Positions 53,786 through 63,480 of a stretch of DNA of 64,000 bases are shown piece after piece (positions within the stretch are counted from its first letter, which is position 1; each line of letters starts with the position of its first letter). Below the pieces are notes generated by a model. It was given only the letters and a program-made list of their open reading frames with translations. It had not been told where the DNA came from and searched no databases. The stretch is taken from positions 164,543 to 228,542 of the forward strand of contig VSDK01010537.1 of the NCBI GenBank assembly GCA_009767595.1, written 5' to 3'. Position numbers and translations under genes: made by a program. Source of the stretch: Symbiodinium kawagutii (taxonomy: Eukaryota > Sar > Dinophyceae > Suessiales > Symbiodiniaceae).

Positions 53786-54163
53786 CGAACGGCCGCGGCA
53801 GCAGGTGAACGGTGGTTGGTCAATGGTTCGTGAATGGTCAATGGTGATTATAACTAGATCAAGTATTTCATACCAGTATGAATGGTATAGTATTGTAGTC
53901 AAGGGTGGTCACTATGAAATATAATAGTGGTTCAATATATCAGTATTATATCAATGGTGGGTACTATATCATGCTTATATCATGGTGGTTGTAACTATAT
54001 CAAAACCAAATATGAGTGAATATTATTATGGTCGGTTGCCATGAACGATGGTCGTGGTTACTAGTAGACAATTGCAATAATACTTCATGGTGCCCCTAGA
54101 ATCACCAATATATCAACTCATAAACCGATTTTCTTACAAACATTAGATGAACTTCTGACATGC

Positions 54164-54246
54164 TGGTTTCTCAGAATAGGCAACCCAAAAAATAGATGAT
54201 GGTCAATATTGGATGATTTGGGGGTACACCTGTTTTGAAAAACCAC
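54164..54246. mobile_element. Family-1 TIR element with TSD CATGC
   Basis: CATGC at 54159-54163 and 54247-54251. Left TGGTTTCTCAGAATAGGC. Right GATTTGGGGGTACACCTGTT then TTGAAAAACCAC. Confidence 0.8.
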
Positions 54247-54249
54247 CAT

Positions 54250-54372
54250 GCGGGTGCTTCAACAAATATGGGGACTCAAATTCCGCCAGTTCATCTTTGA
54301 CGGGTACGGAACTGTGTTTCAGAAGGTCATCGTGGGCAAGGAAAAACCCATGCACAGACATGGAGGGGTATA
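54250..54372 (-). CDS. Exon-like island between two family-1 elements
   Basis: The minus frame encodes SMSVHGFFLAHDDLLKHSSV then PVKDELAEFESPYLL. It fills the 120 bp between the elements at 54164-54246 and 54377-54476. If those elements are spliced out as introns, this piece is an exon with element-derived boundaries. Family unknown. Confidence 0.42.
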
Positions 54373-54376
54373 CATG

Positions 54377-54476
54377 GTGGCTTCTCAAAATAAGGGACCC
54401 CTAAAAATGGTTGGTTTATTACTATAAGTGATTATTATTAGATGACTTGGGGGGTCCCCTATATTGAGAAACACCC
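54377..54476. mobile_element. Family-1 TIR element with TSD ACATG
   Basis: ACATG at 54372-54376 and 54477-54481. Left GTGGCTTCTCAAAATAAGGG. Right GACTTGGGGGGTCCCCTATA then TTGAGAAACACCC. Exactly 100 bp. Confidence 0.88.
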
Positions 54477-55229
54477 ACATGATTCACACCAGTGAACATG
54501 GATACTTTGAGCACCAAACACTTGATCAACACATATTTGTCCACAAAATCACTGCATGCCCACCCCAAGAAATGCGTGGTCAATACCAAAGAATTCCAAG
54601 AAATAATCGCAGAAAAGGAATGCCCGTCGGCATTACATCTATGGAAAAAACAACAAGAAACAAATCAAAAAGAAATGATATCTTGCCGATATACTATTGG
54701 AGGATTTCGAAAGTACCGTTTCTGTCCATGATTTTGGTATGTGGGTTTGTCCAAAATCTGTCTTGTTCAAAAATGGTGTGACCCTATAGCTGGTTGGTTT
54801 CCCTATTGCTCATGGCTATCATTGCTTGGTAGGTACCCCCATTTACAGCCAAATCCGCGTTCAGAAAAGGTGTGGAAACTGGTTGACTGAATCGTGGCCA
54901 CATTAGTGATATGTTGATGAACTTCACGCACACCTGGGATAGCGGTTGGGTTAACCAACGTGCTCAGTCAAGTACCAACGGGGGTGATCAAGCAGTGAAT
55001 CACTAGCACGGATATCTATATATATATATACATATAAAGATGGTGGTATTTTTGTTGACCTTATTGGACACTATTGCTACAATTATCCATGGTTCTTCAA
55101 AGTTTACTAGCCATCCCACTAAGTGTCAAGCACACAGAGCCAAATTTCCAAGCTCAGTTCCAGTCATTTTAACCGACAGTCAGCAGACTTCCTTGACTAG
55201 CCTGGAAAACGCCGTGGGTATTGAGCATC

Positions 55230-55372
55230 CTAAATCTCCAAACCCCCAGCCCCTAATGCCTGCGAAGCGACTGAATTCATCAGGATGATGTTGGGTTGCA
55301 AATTCTGCGGCAGTTGCATGAGGCAAAGGGCCTGCGAACAACGCAGCTGAGGTAGTTGAGTTCCAGGGTTCA
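55230..55372 (-). CDS. Exon-like island left of a family-3 element
   Basis: The minus frame encodes MNPGTQLPQLRCSQALCLMQ then LPQNLQPNIILMNSVASQAL. It begins two bases after the CCAACCAG end of the family-3 element (minus direction), so the element end would act as its splice acceptor. Family not recognised. Confidence 0.42.
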
Positions 55373-55375
55373 TCA

Positions 55376-55477
55376 CTGGTTGGTGGTTACAATTCATCCG
55401 CAAAAATATGTTTGTCAATCAACTATTCCAAAGACTAGGGAAAACAATCACACATATTGGAAACAACCAACCATCAG
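55376..55477. mobile_element. Family-3 TIR element between coding pieces
   Basis: Starts CTGGTTGGTGGTTACAATTC and ends AAACAACCAACCATCAG. It shares AAAAATATGTTTGTCAATCA with the 20.9-kb copy. Confidence 0.78.
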
Positions 55478-55515
55478 CAAAACCAACCAAAGGATTCTCA
55501 CTGGATGGCTTTAAA

Positions 55516-55574
55516 GGAAAATCTACAGGAATCCGCTGTAGGAACACAAGGGTTTTGCGTAGATTTTCCCATGG
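55516..55574. mobile_element. Small inverted-repeat element (family 5)
   Basis: GGAAAATCTACAGGAATCCG ... GGGTTTTGCGTAGATTTTCC, 59 bp with 11-bp perfect ends. Related to 29727-29793. Confidence 0.6.
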
Positions 55575-55689
55575 GAGATTAAGCAGCAATACCAACAAAC
55601 ACCAGTAGGAGATCCATTCTTAGATGTTCATCTTTTTAAACATAGCCAAACGACATTGCAATTCTATGTAATACTCCATATTGATCAAA

Positions 55690-55868
55690 ATCACAAAAAC
55701 AAAGCACAACAATAGACTCCTAAAACCATGCTTCCCCGTCACTCCAAGGTTTGCTGATCGGCAGGCGTTGTTTCCAACTCCACAACAATCGCCCAGTACC
55801 GCGCGCAGCTTCAGGATTCGGCAGGCGTTGCCTTCATCCATGTGGCGAACTTTCAGTTGTGTCATCAT
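55690..55868 (-). CDS. Exon-like island between family-3 elements
   Basis: The minus frame encodes HMDEGNACRILKLRAVLGDC then CGVGNNACRSANLGVTGKHG. Well composed and Cys-containing. It ends about 12 bp from the family-3 element at 55881-55978 on its upstream side. Family unknown. Confidence 0.42.
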
Positions 55869-55880
55869 GTTGTTCCATAG

Positions 55881-55978
55881 CTGGTTGGTGGTTTCAAACC
55901 CTATGAAAAATATGAGTCAACCAACCATTTGCTAATGATTACTAGTGAAAATAAAAAACGTTTGAAACCACCAACCAG
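55881..55978. mobile_element. Family-3 TIR element with TSD CATAG
   Basis: CATAG at 55876-55880 and 55979-55983. Starts CTGGTTGGTGGTTTCAAACC and ends GTTTGAAACCACCAACCAG. 98 bp, the best copy of the family. Read in either direction it begins CTG|GTTGG and ends CAACCAG, so it contains its own GT...AG. Confidence 0.9.
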
Positions 55979-55986
55979 CATAGTCA

Positions 55987-56772
55987 TTGGCGAAGGAACA
56001 GCCGCAGGGCATAAAACCATGCCACCATACTACTCATCCAGCTGTGCCAGCCTCTGTATCCTTCAGAGCACGCCTCCATGGTCTCAAGGTGGAACCGAGC
56101 CAATTCTGCAATTGGCATTGTGGTTATACTCCTCGCTCAGCCGTGAACCCAAGTGAACAACAGCTCCGCCATGAGGAGTACGGACACCAGCGCCACCAAT
56201 GCCACCAACGCCACCAGCGCCCACAACTTCCTCGCCATCTTCCTCATCTCCGCAGGATCTGGGCCGGGGCCCATTTTTCGTTGGTAGAGGACAGCATTCC
56301 TGGCACGGGTAGCTTCGTCCTCCAACAACCTCGCTTCCTCATCGTCACTAAATACCTTCGTTTCCTTTGGAACTGTTTTGTGATCGTTATTGCCCAGCAA
56401 ACGCTCAATCAAAGACATGATGGGTAAAGCTGAGGTCTCTGCCTGCGCCAAGGGTGCCACGGCAAAATCCATTTTTGCGCGAGCTGATCTGACAATCCTG
56501 GGCTGGGTCCACCTGGCCAGCGGCCCAAACCACCAAATCATCAACGACAATTTCTCGCCAGGATTTGCCAGAAGAGCAAGTAATTCTTTCAGATTTGCCC
56601 AGGTCACTGTCGAAGCCCGGCTGATGGCTACAACGGGGTAGCCACGGTGGTACTGACATTCACCATCCAAATTCATAGCTAAGTAGGGAAACCACCACTG
56701 GCTTGGGGGGCACAGCATTTTTGGACAAAGCCAAACAAACATCAACATGATAATCAACTTTCGGAGGGACAT
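55987..56772 (-). CDS. Hypothetical membrane protein, 211 codons plus in-frame tail
   Basis: ATG at 56772, with an in-frame stop 6 bases upstream, starts MSLRKLIIMLMFVWLCPKML, a likely signal anchor. Residues 45-80 read VVAISRASTVTWANLKELLA, and 81-110 contain a hydrophobic, Trp-rich stretch. Residues 140-180 form a charged helix (SDDEEARLLEDEATRARNAV). A C-terminal transmembrane segment KLWALVALVALVALVSVLLM follows, coded by a 9-bp repeat. TGA ends the frame at 56137, yet the same frame continues for 49 codons (MPIAELARFHLETMEACSEG...) to a second TGA near 55990. The gene is bracketed by two family-3 elements, one 15 bp upstream of the ATG and one just past the second stop. Membrane location is inferred; family unknown. 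Confidence 0.6.
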
Positions 56773-56787
56773 TCATGCTCTATTCAT

Positions 56788-56877
56788 CTGGTTGGTGCTT
56801 ACAACCCCTATGAGAAATATTGGTTAACCAACCAACCATCTTCACACATGAGGAAAACTGTTAAAACCACCAACCAG
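56788..56877. mobile_element. Family-3 TIR element upstream of the membrane-protein ATG
   Basis: Starts CTGGTTGGTGCTTACAACCC and ends TTAAAACCACCAACCAG. The internal TGAGAAATATTGGTTAACCA matches the family centre. No clear target duplication (TTCAT / GTATG). Confidence 0.78.
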
Positions 56878-56990
56878 GTATGTTTGTTGCTGGGAATCAT
56901 AACCTTGTGGCAGACTATCTTGAAACATGTGATGGAGTTCCAGTAGCCCCGGTTGATCCCAAGGCGCTGGTGCTTGGCCACAGCTGTTGA
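56878..56990 (+). CDS. Exon-like island after a family-3 element
   Basis: Immediately after the CAACCAG end of the element the plus frame reads MFVAGNHNLVADYLETCDGV then PVAPVDPKALVLGHSC and stops. The minus strand is partly open too (GINRGYWNSITCFKI). If plus is right, the element end serves as acceptor here while neighbouring genes run the other way. Confidence 0.35.
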
Positions 56991-57205
56991 TTGATGCTTT
57001 GAATCGGCCCTGTTTGATCATGGTTAGCCATCACCAAGCATGGCTTGTGTGGTCATCAATTGGTTTATACCCCTCTCAATATATTGATACTTGATGATGG
57101 CTCACGACTAGTCAGTGTCACCCGATCTGCTTATCTAGTATGGCAAGCCTCCAAGATAAATGAGTAAACAAGATATTCAGAGTGAGGCTCGTGCCCAAGA
57201 TGGAT

Positions 57206-57391
57206 CTAGGCCTCTTCCAACTGGGCACATGCCACCCGCATAACCAACGTCAAGGCATAACATGGGCTGCACCAAATGTTGCTGGATGTGAAACAAACTT
57301 TGCTACGGCCAAACCGTGATTTACTAAAAGTTAGTAATGGGAAATCCGCCTTAGTACTTCCGGATTTTTGATAGTGCATCCGCGGAGCCAA
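57206..57391 (-). CDS. Short ORF, doubtful
   Basis: The minus frame reads SGSTKADFPLLTFSKSRFGR then SKVCFTSSNIWCSPCYALTL. No motif or junction. Confidence 0.25.
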   Translation of the reverse strand: MAPRMHYQKSGSTKADFPLLTFSKSRFGRSKVCFTSSNIWCSPCYALTLVMRVACAQLEEA

Positions 57392-57899
57392 AGTGGGGGT
57401 TGTCTTTCTTTCTTTATGCTACACCATGTTTGGTGTTTGGGTCTCTTGCAGAGCATGGGGGTTGTCTATTAACATCCACTGTTGGGTAACACCCGATCAT
57501 TGACCACCACTAGTGGATAATCAACAGTCGGATCTCCGACTCTCGGGCTTCATCGCCGACTTGTGCCCCAGGCATGGCTAGCGGCGACTCGTGGCGGTAG
57601 TAAGGGGACTATCGCGATGGGTAATCAAGCCTGGTTGCACCAATGAATGGTGGGATTGGTTGGTTTATGTTGGTTTCTCAGCAAACATGGGATAATATCA
57701 TGTTGGACTTCCGGATTCCGCCATGCCCATACCTTTCATTGGTGTACTCTCGTGGTGCTGGTACAGTACTGGTGGTGGTGTTCCCTAGTATCAACCAATA
57801 TCGAACCATCGTTATGCAACAGTTACCAACCACTCACTGTGAACAATCACAAAGAAACAATCATGCTACTTTCCACCCTTGATACTGTACCAACAGTCA

Positions 57900-58860
57900 G
57901 AACATAATCCGTACCGACTAATCTTTTACGCGAATCTCAGCCAAAATCATTGTTGCGCCCACAGTTGTTGATAAACTATTATGATTATATCCCTCTTGGT
58001 ATGGCAATATCGGGTCTAACAATATTTCTAAGGCACAACTGTTGATCGATCAATATGCCGCTATACCATCAAACCAGCCGCATTGCAGGATATAATTCCG
58101 GGTATTGTTGGTGTATCGCTGAGATTGTTGGTTAATGCCTAGTGCCAACCCTGGATCAATAAATGCCAAAAGCCTTGGTTTCTTATTGGAATGTTACCCT
58201 CACCATTATAAATCTATGGATTAATCCGCGGTCAATTTGTTCTCCTTGCTGTTGGTTGTCCAGTTGTACCCCTCAAATAGAGTAGACTATTGCCGATGTA
58301 GCTATGCCGACCCAATTCTAAACCGAAGAGACCGCTGTATCAACTGGAGTAATTACTTGTTATCAATTGTTGCATTCAAGCATTTGCTAAGGAACATTAC
58401 GCTGTTCTGACCCGCGAACGGATATCGTTTGGTCTGGCGTAATTAAACACTTTTAAGCATTGCATCAATCAAAAAACACATTACTGCCGGCTATATCATC
58501 TATGGTTATCTCCCGAAATGCTTAATTACCATACCACTTGGATTGTCTCCTTTGTGTTTGCCCGCCGATAGTCGGCTATACACCTCTCTTCTTGCTGGTC
58601 CCCTCAATGATTGTCGGTACACCCCTGCTGGAAATGCATCCCCCACAATGCCCTTCTTGGTAATTTCCCCTAGTATCAGCTTTTAGGAGCCAACAATTGA
58701 CTGTCATTTGCCCTACCGCTAAGTGGCAATCATTAACCATCAGCCAATCATCACCGGCACGGGTACAATACCACGATTCAATATTAATCACCAGAAAGGG
58801 ATGGATCAACAATGCCAAGGTATCGGAATGGTGCTCCTTAAATTTGCTTTACCAAGTGCC
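57900..58860. other. Non-coding interval
   Basis: No exon convinced me. The style differs from the rest: few C/G-type micro-repeats and many pyrimidine-rich words (CTCCTTGCTGTTGGTTGTCC). Possibly a different intron or spacer class. Confidence 0.45.
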
Positions 58861-58869
58861 ACCGCTATC

Positions 58870-59145
58870 ATCAGCCTTTGTTCGTTCTTCCCATCATGCA
58901 TCGCCAATTCACCATCACCAAGTTGGTGCTCAACATGACCAATCATTACACATTGATCAGCCATCATCACAAACCATCATTTACCATCCCTAATCATCAG
59001 TATTGACCATAAATTGAGCATCATTAGCTAACCATTATGAACCATGATATTTCCAATCAGCCATGATGTTCAACCCTGTTATTTACTTAATCTTACTCAT
59101 TAACTATCATCAAACCATCATCAACCACAACTCACCATAACTGTT
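58870..59145. repeat. C-type micro-repeat tract
   Basis: AACCATCATTTACCATCCCT, CATCAAACCATCATCAACCA. Confidence 0.8.
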
Positions 59146-59184
59146 GGTTGTGCTTCCTCTCTACCAACCAGCAACTCATGCTGC

Positions 59185-59318
59185 TTGCCCAGCATTGCTC
59201 GCCGACGCCTGCTGCCATTGGGCGCAGCGGCCGCAGGCGTTCAGGCAGGCGCTGTAGCTGATGACACTCGGTTCCAAACCTCGCAGCTTTCGCGGGGCTG
59301 AAGCTGGTTGAGCAGGTG
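59185..59318 (-). CDS. PPR-motif exon, clearest copy
   Basis: The minus frame encodes PRKLRGLEPSVISYSACLNA then CGRCAQWQQASASNAG. E-P-S-V-I-S-Y-S-A-x-L-N-A-C...W-Q-Q-A is the canonical dinoflagellate PPR repeat, in full register. It follows an acceptor-like CAACCAGCTTCAG. C-type tract on the left and G-type tract on the right (59320-59600) in plus orientation. The protein would bind organellar RNA; the number of repeats cannot be known from one exon. Confidence 0.75.
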
Positions 59319-59449
59319 ATGGGTGTGCGATGGTTAGATACTTCATTGATGATCAATTGAGGGGATTAATAATCAATGAAGTATCCAATTATAACGAATT
59401 AATTGATAATCATTATTATCACCCCTAGTTGATTATTGATACTTCTCCA

Positions 59450-59580
59450 GTGATTGATTACTAATACATGACTACTTGGTGGTTTAACGGATGGTTTAAC
59501 AAATGGTAATGTCGGAAGATGCTTAATGATAATTGATGACGGTGATTGTGATGGTTAATGCGTGACTGCTGATGAATGAT
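59450..59580. repeat. G-type micro-repeat tract
   Basis: GGTTTAACGGATGGTTTAAC, GATTGTGATGGTTAATGCG. Confidence 0.75.
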
Positions 59581-59707
59581 CGATGATCCCCAAATGATGC
59601 TGAACATTGTGAACCGTTCTACTGAGGTCTACGGCATCCCACAAAACCGCCCAATGAGGGTCCGCGGTGTCCTCTTGGAAAATCATTCGAGCTCTCATCA
59701 CCTCATC

Positions 59708-59965
59708 TCACCTTTTCGCAACCATCCTCAGACGTGCTGCCCACTCTGGCGGAGACTTCTGGATCTCTGAGGATCTCTGAAAACCATTCGACTGAGTCTC
59801 ATACAACAATTCCTCAAGGCGGTCCAAGGAAGCTGCGTTGATTAAAAATGCCTTGCAATCGATGAACAAGCAACAAACGAGCAAAGAAGTGAAGAACCAG
59901 AAAAAAACAGAAAAGCTGGAATGCTGCAAAGCGAAGAATTCTTGAATAAAATGCACTCCCGTCAA
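59708..59965 (-). CDS. Short ORF with hydrophobic segment, doubtful
   Basis: The minus frame contains FSVFFWFFTSLLVCCLFIDC then KAFLINAASLDRLEELLYET. One membrane-like span precedes an acidic helix. No splice context. Confidence 0.28.
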   Translation of the reverse strand: MTGVHFIQEFFALQHSSFSVFFWFFTSLLVCCLFIDCKAFLINAASLDRLEELLYETQSNGFQRSSEIQKSPPEWAARLRMVAKR

Positions 59966-60111
59966 TCTGGTTCATTCACTATAGTTGATGGCTGGTCAAT
60001 TGGTTAAGAATCAAGAGCATCATTGAGCATCAATATTCTACCACCTCTTAACCGCTAGTCAACCATCGACCATGTTTGAAGCATCCATTAGCCAACCATC
60101 TAACCATTCAC

Positions 60112-60217
60112 TATATTAACTCAAAATAGCGGACCCCCTAAATCATCCCATTGATGAACCATTTGTGGTAATAAACCGTCGATTTCTTGCGTCCCCACAC
60201 TGGCTTGAGAAACCACC
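60112..60217. mobile_element. Family-1 TIR element
   Basis: Left TTAACTCAAAATAGCGGACC then CCCTAAATC. Right TTTCTTGCGTCCCCACACTG then GCTTGAGAAACCACC. Confidence 0.65.
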
Positions 60218-60254
60218 ACACGCATAAGTCAACCATCCTTTACCCATCAAACAC

Positions 60255-60437
60255 GCTGCCGAGTTCCGAACTTTCCTCTGTTAACTCCGACAAAATCTGC
60301 AGGGCCATCTGCCATTGATGACCTGACAGCTGAGGACCAGTTGCTGGGAATGTTGCGAAACATCCCGTTGTCACGCATGCGAGTGCAACGGAAAACATTT
60401 GTGATGCAAATAGATGCACGGGAGTTTACGATATGAT
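60255..60437 (+). CDS. Terminal exon on plus strand
   Basis: An open plus frame encodes LTPTKSAGPSAIDDLTAEDQ then LLGMLRNIPLSRMRVQRKTF and VMQIDAREFTI, followed by TGA at 60435-60437. The mix of acidic and basic helices is convincingly protein-like, and the frame ends in a stop in low-complexity AT-rich DNA, as a last exon would. Upstream limit uncertain. It directly follows a family-1 element (60112-60217). Family not recognised. Confidence 0.55.
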
Positions 60438-60556
60438 ACGTGCTATATGTAGCATGTAGATGAAATATATGTGATTACGCATGATTCATGTATGACCATG
60501 CATATATGAGGCAGCGTCAAAATTATTTGCCCCAGGTGTATTCACGGACTTTTTTT

Positions 60557-60653
60557 GAACACCCCTATTGTTTTCCAAGTTTGGGACGTTTTCGAAGAAT
60601 ATGCGAACACCCCCTATTGTTTTCCAAGTTTAATGAAGTTTTCATACAATCAT
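60557..60653. repeat. 48-bp tandem duplication
   Basis: GAACACCCC(C)TATTGTTTTCCAAGTTT occurs at 60558 and 60606, with similar following text (GACGTTTTCGAAGAAT / GAAGTTTTCATACAAT). Confidence 0.85.
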
Positions 60654-60899
60654 TTGGATAAAAGCCAGCCTGGCACGGGACCTTGCATCTACAAGATTTC
60701 TAGAGGCTGTATGCCATCGCGGCTTGACAAAGTTCAATGGACCGTGGAAACTATTTGCAACTGCACATCTACTTGTCCAACCTTGTATGTCTCTTTATCT
60801 GGCCATAGAATGCGATCTACCTACGTAGCTGTCATTCCTGTCCCTTGTAATGTCTTCAGCTCTCTGTCTTGAGCCCTGCAAAGGACATAGTTTGAGCGC

Positions 60900-61830
60900 C
60901 TTCAATCAAACATACCTGGTTTTCTGTGTGCTACATTATGTCTGACAAATATGCATTCGGATGATAACCTAGGTTCCTTATCGCTACACACCATAGAAAT
61001 ATCCAATTTTGCTCCGTATTGCAGCTACATTCCTTAACGCTTCAAACAATGATTTGATCCTTGCACACATGATCATATTCCTTTGGGGTATCGTTTCTGG
61101 GCCGTCCCCTATCGTTTTTCGAGTAAAATTGACAAAACCACATCTCAATGTAACGCTTAAGCCCAACACAATTGATAGTAATTTGTCTCTGGCTCATATC
61201 ATGTGCGTGATATTGCGTCATCATGTGCGTCATTGGGTATGTGTGTGTGTAAAGCAAACTCAAGCAACCATGTTCCAATATACGAACAAAACTGGTATGG
61301 ACACACCAACCAGAAATCTGTCAAGAGGATGAAAAGATTGCGTGCATTTGGGTATCAAAGCCTCGTAAAATGAACGGCAAATGTAGCTTTTGTTGGGACG
61401 GTCGTCTGTTCAATTTTTGTGTAGTTTATGACGCGCGTCTTTTATCATTGACCAATAATGATTGTTCTGAGCAACAAATCTCTTGAAATACCAATCATAT
61501 CCAATCATAGTGTTTATGAATGGTTCAGCGACAACTGTCAACTATGATCAATAACATCACTGACTAAGATTGAGGTGTTGAAGCAACCACTACTTAGCAC
61601 TCCAGAAAACAATACGGTTGGGCAATTGTTGGGTGGGTGCATTCATGCATACCATATAATTATTGATAATAATTTAATGCTTGATAAATTGGGGTTGACC
61701 AATGGTAGCGGTGGTGGCCTCGGGTACTCTGTTAGCTGGCAAATGCTAGCGCTTTTACAAAGAGAAAATTACTACAAAGGGCAAAGAATTCACAGCTATG
61801 CTACCAATAATAAAGAAGGGAGGGTTCATG
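60900..61830. other. Interval without a firm gene
   Basis: Open frames at 61009-61332 (+) and 61575-61838 (+, LGLTNGSGGGLGYSVSWQML) lack junctions or motifs. No repeats of the named families seen. Confidence 0.4.
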
Positions 61831-61857
61831 GATGCTGATCAAGAGCAATCAACTCAA

Positions 61858-62035
61858 CCAGGGATTGCTACTCTGGAGTAACGCAACCCGGGATTGATAA
61901 ACCATAGGTTGATACAGTTGAGGGGTTGCCATTTAAATGCGAAACTTGACTTTTCTGAGATGCCCCCTCTTAATCAACCAAAGGTTGATTAATCCATTGT
62001 CCTTTATCAAGATCGGTAACCCCCTTTGAAACATT
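61858..62035. repeat. Imperfect foldback element
   Basis: GGGATTGATAAACCATAGG (61892) opposes CCAAAGGTTGATTAATCC (61979). The wording resembles the 4.5-4.63 kb palindrome (TTAATAAACC ... GGTTTATTAATCC). Confidence 0.5.
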
Positions 62036-62423
62036 TTGCCACGTTTTTGCCTTCAACCAACATGTTCAACGGGGGTTTGGAGAGCCAAACTCCCAAACAC
62101 ATGGTGCAACAATTACAGCTGACGTGCTGGAAAAAGATCACATCTGTCGTGAAATCGACTTCTTCCGGTTCAATGTTCCCTGGACGTGTGGGGTGATTGA
62201 TTCATCAAGTGACAATCAATTGTCAAAGTATTGCTGAACCACGTTTACATGTGACATGATTTCCAACGACATGACCAAGTTTGACCATCCTGAAAACAGG
62301 CAGCTGAAAAAAATCATCGATGGCAGACTACTATGATCCCCCAGGCGGTGCCACTATGACAGTACCCAATTGCCCTGTAGTAATGATGATAAACACCAAT
62401 CAATGGTCAGAAACAATGATATG

Positions 62424-62572
62424 GTGGTTTCTTAAAATGGGGCACCCCCAAAGCTATGATTGGTGCCCATTTGCTTAATAGTTATTAACCAATAGTCTGA
62501 ATCCATGATTCTGATTACTACCATTGGTATCATTGTAGCTATTAACTCTGTGACCAATGGTCAGAAACCACC
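62424..62572. mobile_element. Family-1 TIR element, enlarged centre
   Basis: Left GTGGTTTCTTAAAATGGGGC then ACCCCC. Right GACCAATGGTCAGAAACCACC. At 149 bp it is longer than the other copies because the centre contains its own imperfect palindrome (ACCATTGGTATC). Confidence 0.65.
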
Positions 62573-63012
62573 ATCAGTTTACCTGCTAGCTGATCTATCA
62601 CAAGTATTGGGGTTTAGGAACTAATGGATCCGACATTGATAGCCATGCCGTGAACAAACTGTTAACCTATTTCCATTTTTCCAATGGTAAATAAGACCCA
62701 CCATGCCGTCACAGCCGCCACCAATTGTCAATAAACAAAAAATCTTGAGCAACCCTTACTTGCTGTAATAGGTGTCAAACACACGAACGAAGCACAATAT
62801 ATTTCAACCATAGGAATCATCAGCCACACATGCGAATGCAAATATGCTTGGAAAAAAGACTGATGATCGCAAACAAGTTATCCATGGCATGATCCACAAA
62901 AAAAATGTTCATCATTAGTCAGACATGAGAACCGCCAGTACTCTGATCACAACTGACTCCACAAAATGCCTCGATCGCACGCGGTGAGCGCCCCATTGTA
63001 CACGACCTCATG

Positions 63013-63032
63013 CGAAAAGCTACGGCTTTTCG
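63013..63032. other. Perfect 8-bp hairpin
   Basis: CGAAAAGC-TACG-GCTTTTCG. Isolated, with no coding frame around it. Confidence 0.7.
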
Positions 63033-63089
63033 AAGGGTTTCATTCAGTCAACGCACAGAAACCTTGGGAAACCAAAGGGTGAACGGTTG

Positions 63090-63420
63090 ATCATGGTAAG
63101 CAAATTGATGGTGAACTACGGTAAACTGGTTAATTGATGGTTTAGGGGTCGTGATGATTCCGAATGATTGATGGTTAATTGATGGTTCATTGATGGTTAA
63201 GTGAAAACTGTAGACGGTCAATTAACGTTTGAGGGCTAACAGGCAATTGAAGTTCATCATAGTTAATCTTATTAGGTTGTGTGTTAGATAATCCGGCAAC
63301 TGGGTAGTTAATCATATTAAGTTATGTGTTTATCTTAATCTTCTTCAAGTGGGTAGATAATCCGGCAACCCATTATGTGAGTTCGTTGATTAAGGGCTGG
63401 CCAGTGATCACTAAGGCAAA
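63090..63420. other. G-type micro-repeats and spacer
   Basis: GGTTAATTGATGGTTCATTG at 63174. GTGGGTAGATAATCCGGCAAC and CTGGGTAGTTAATCATATTAAG form two related blocks (63280-63380). No gene seen. Confidence 0.5.
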
Positions 63421-63480
63421 TTCAGACTTAAGGAAGGGCTCTATTTGAGGGTGGTGGGAATCTGGCCCGATCGTCGGGCT

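Noticed and set aside
56390..56659. Plus and alternative minus ORFs within the membrane-protein gene
   Set aside because: Covered by the longer 211-codon frame with ATG and transmembrane segments.
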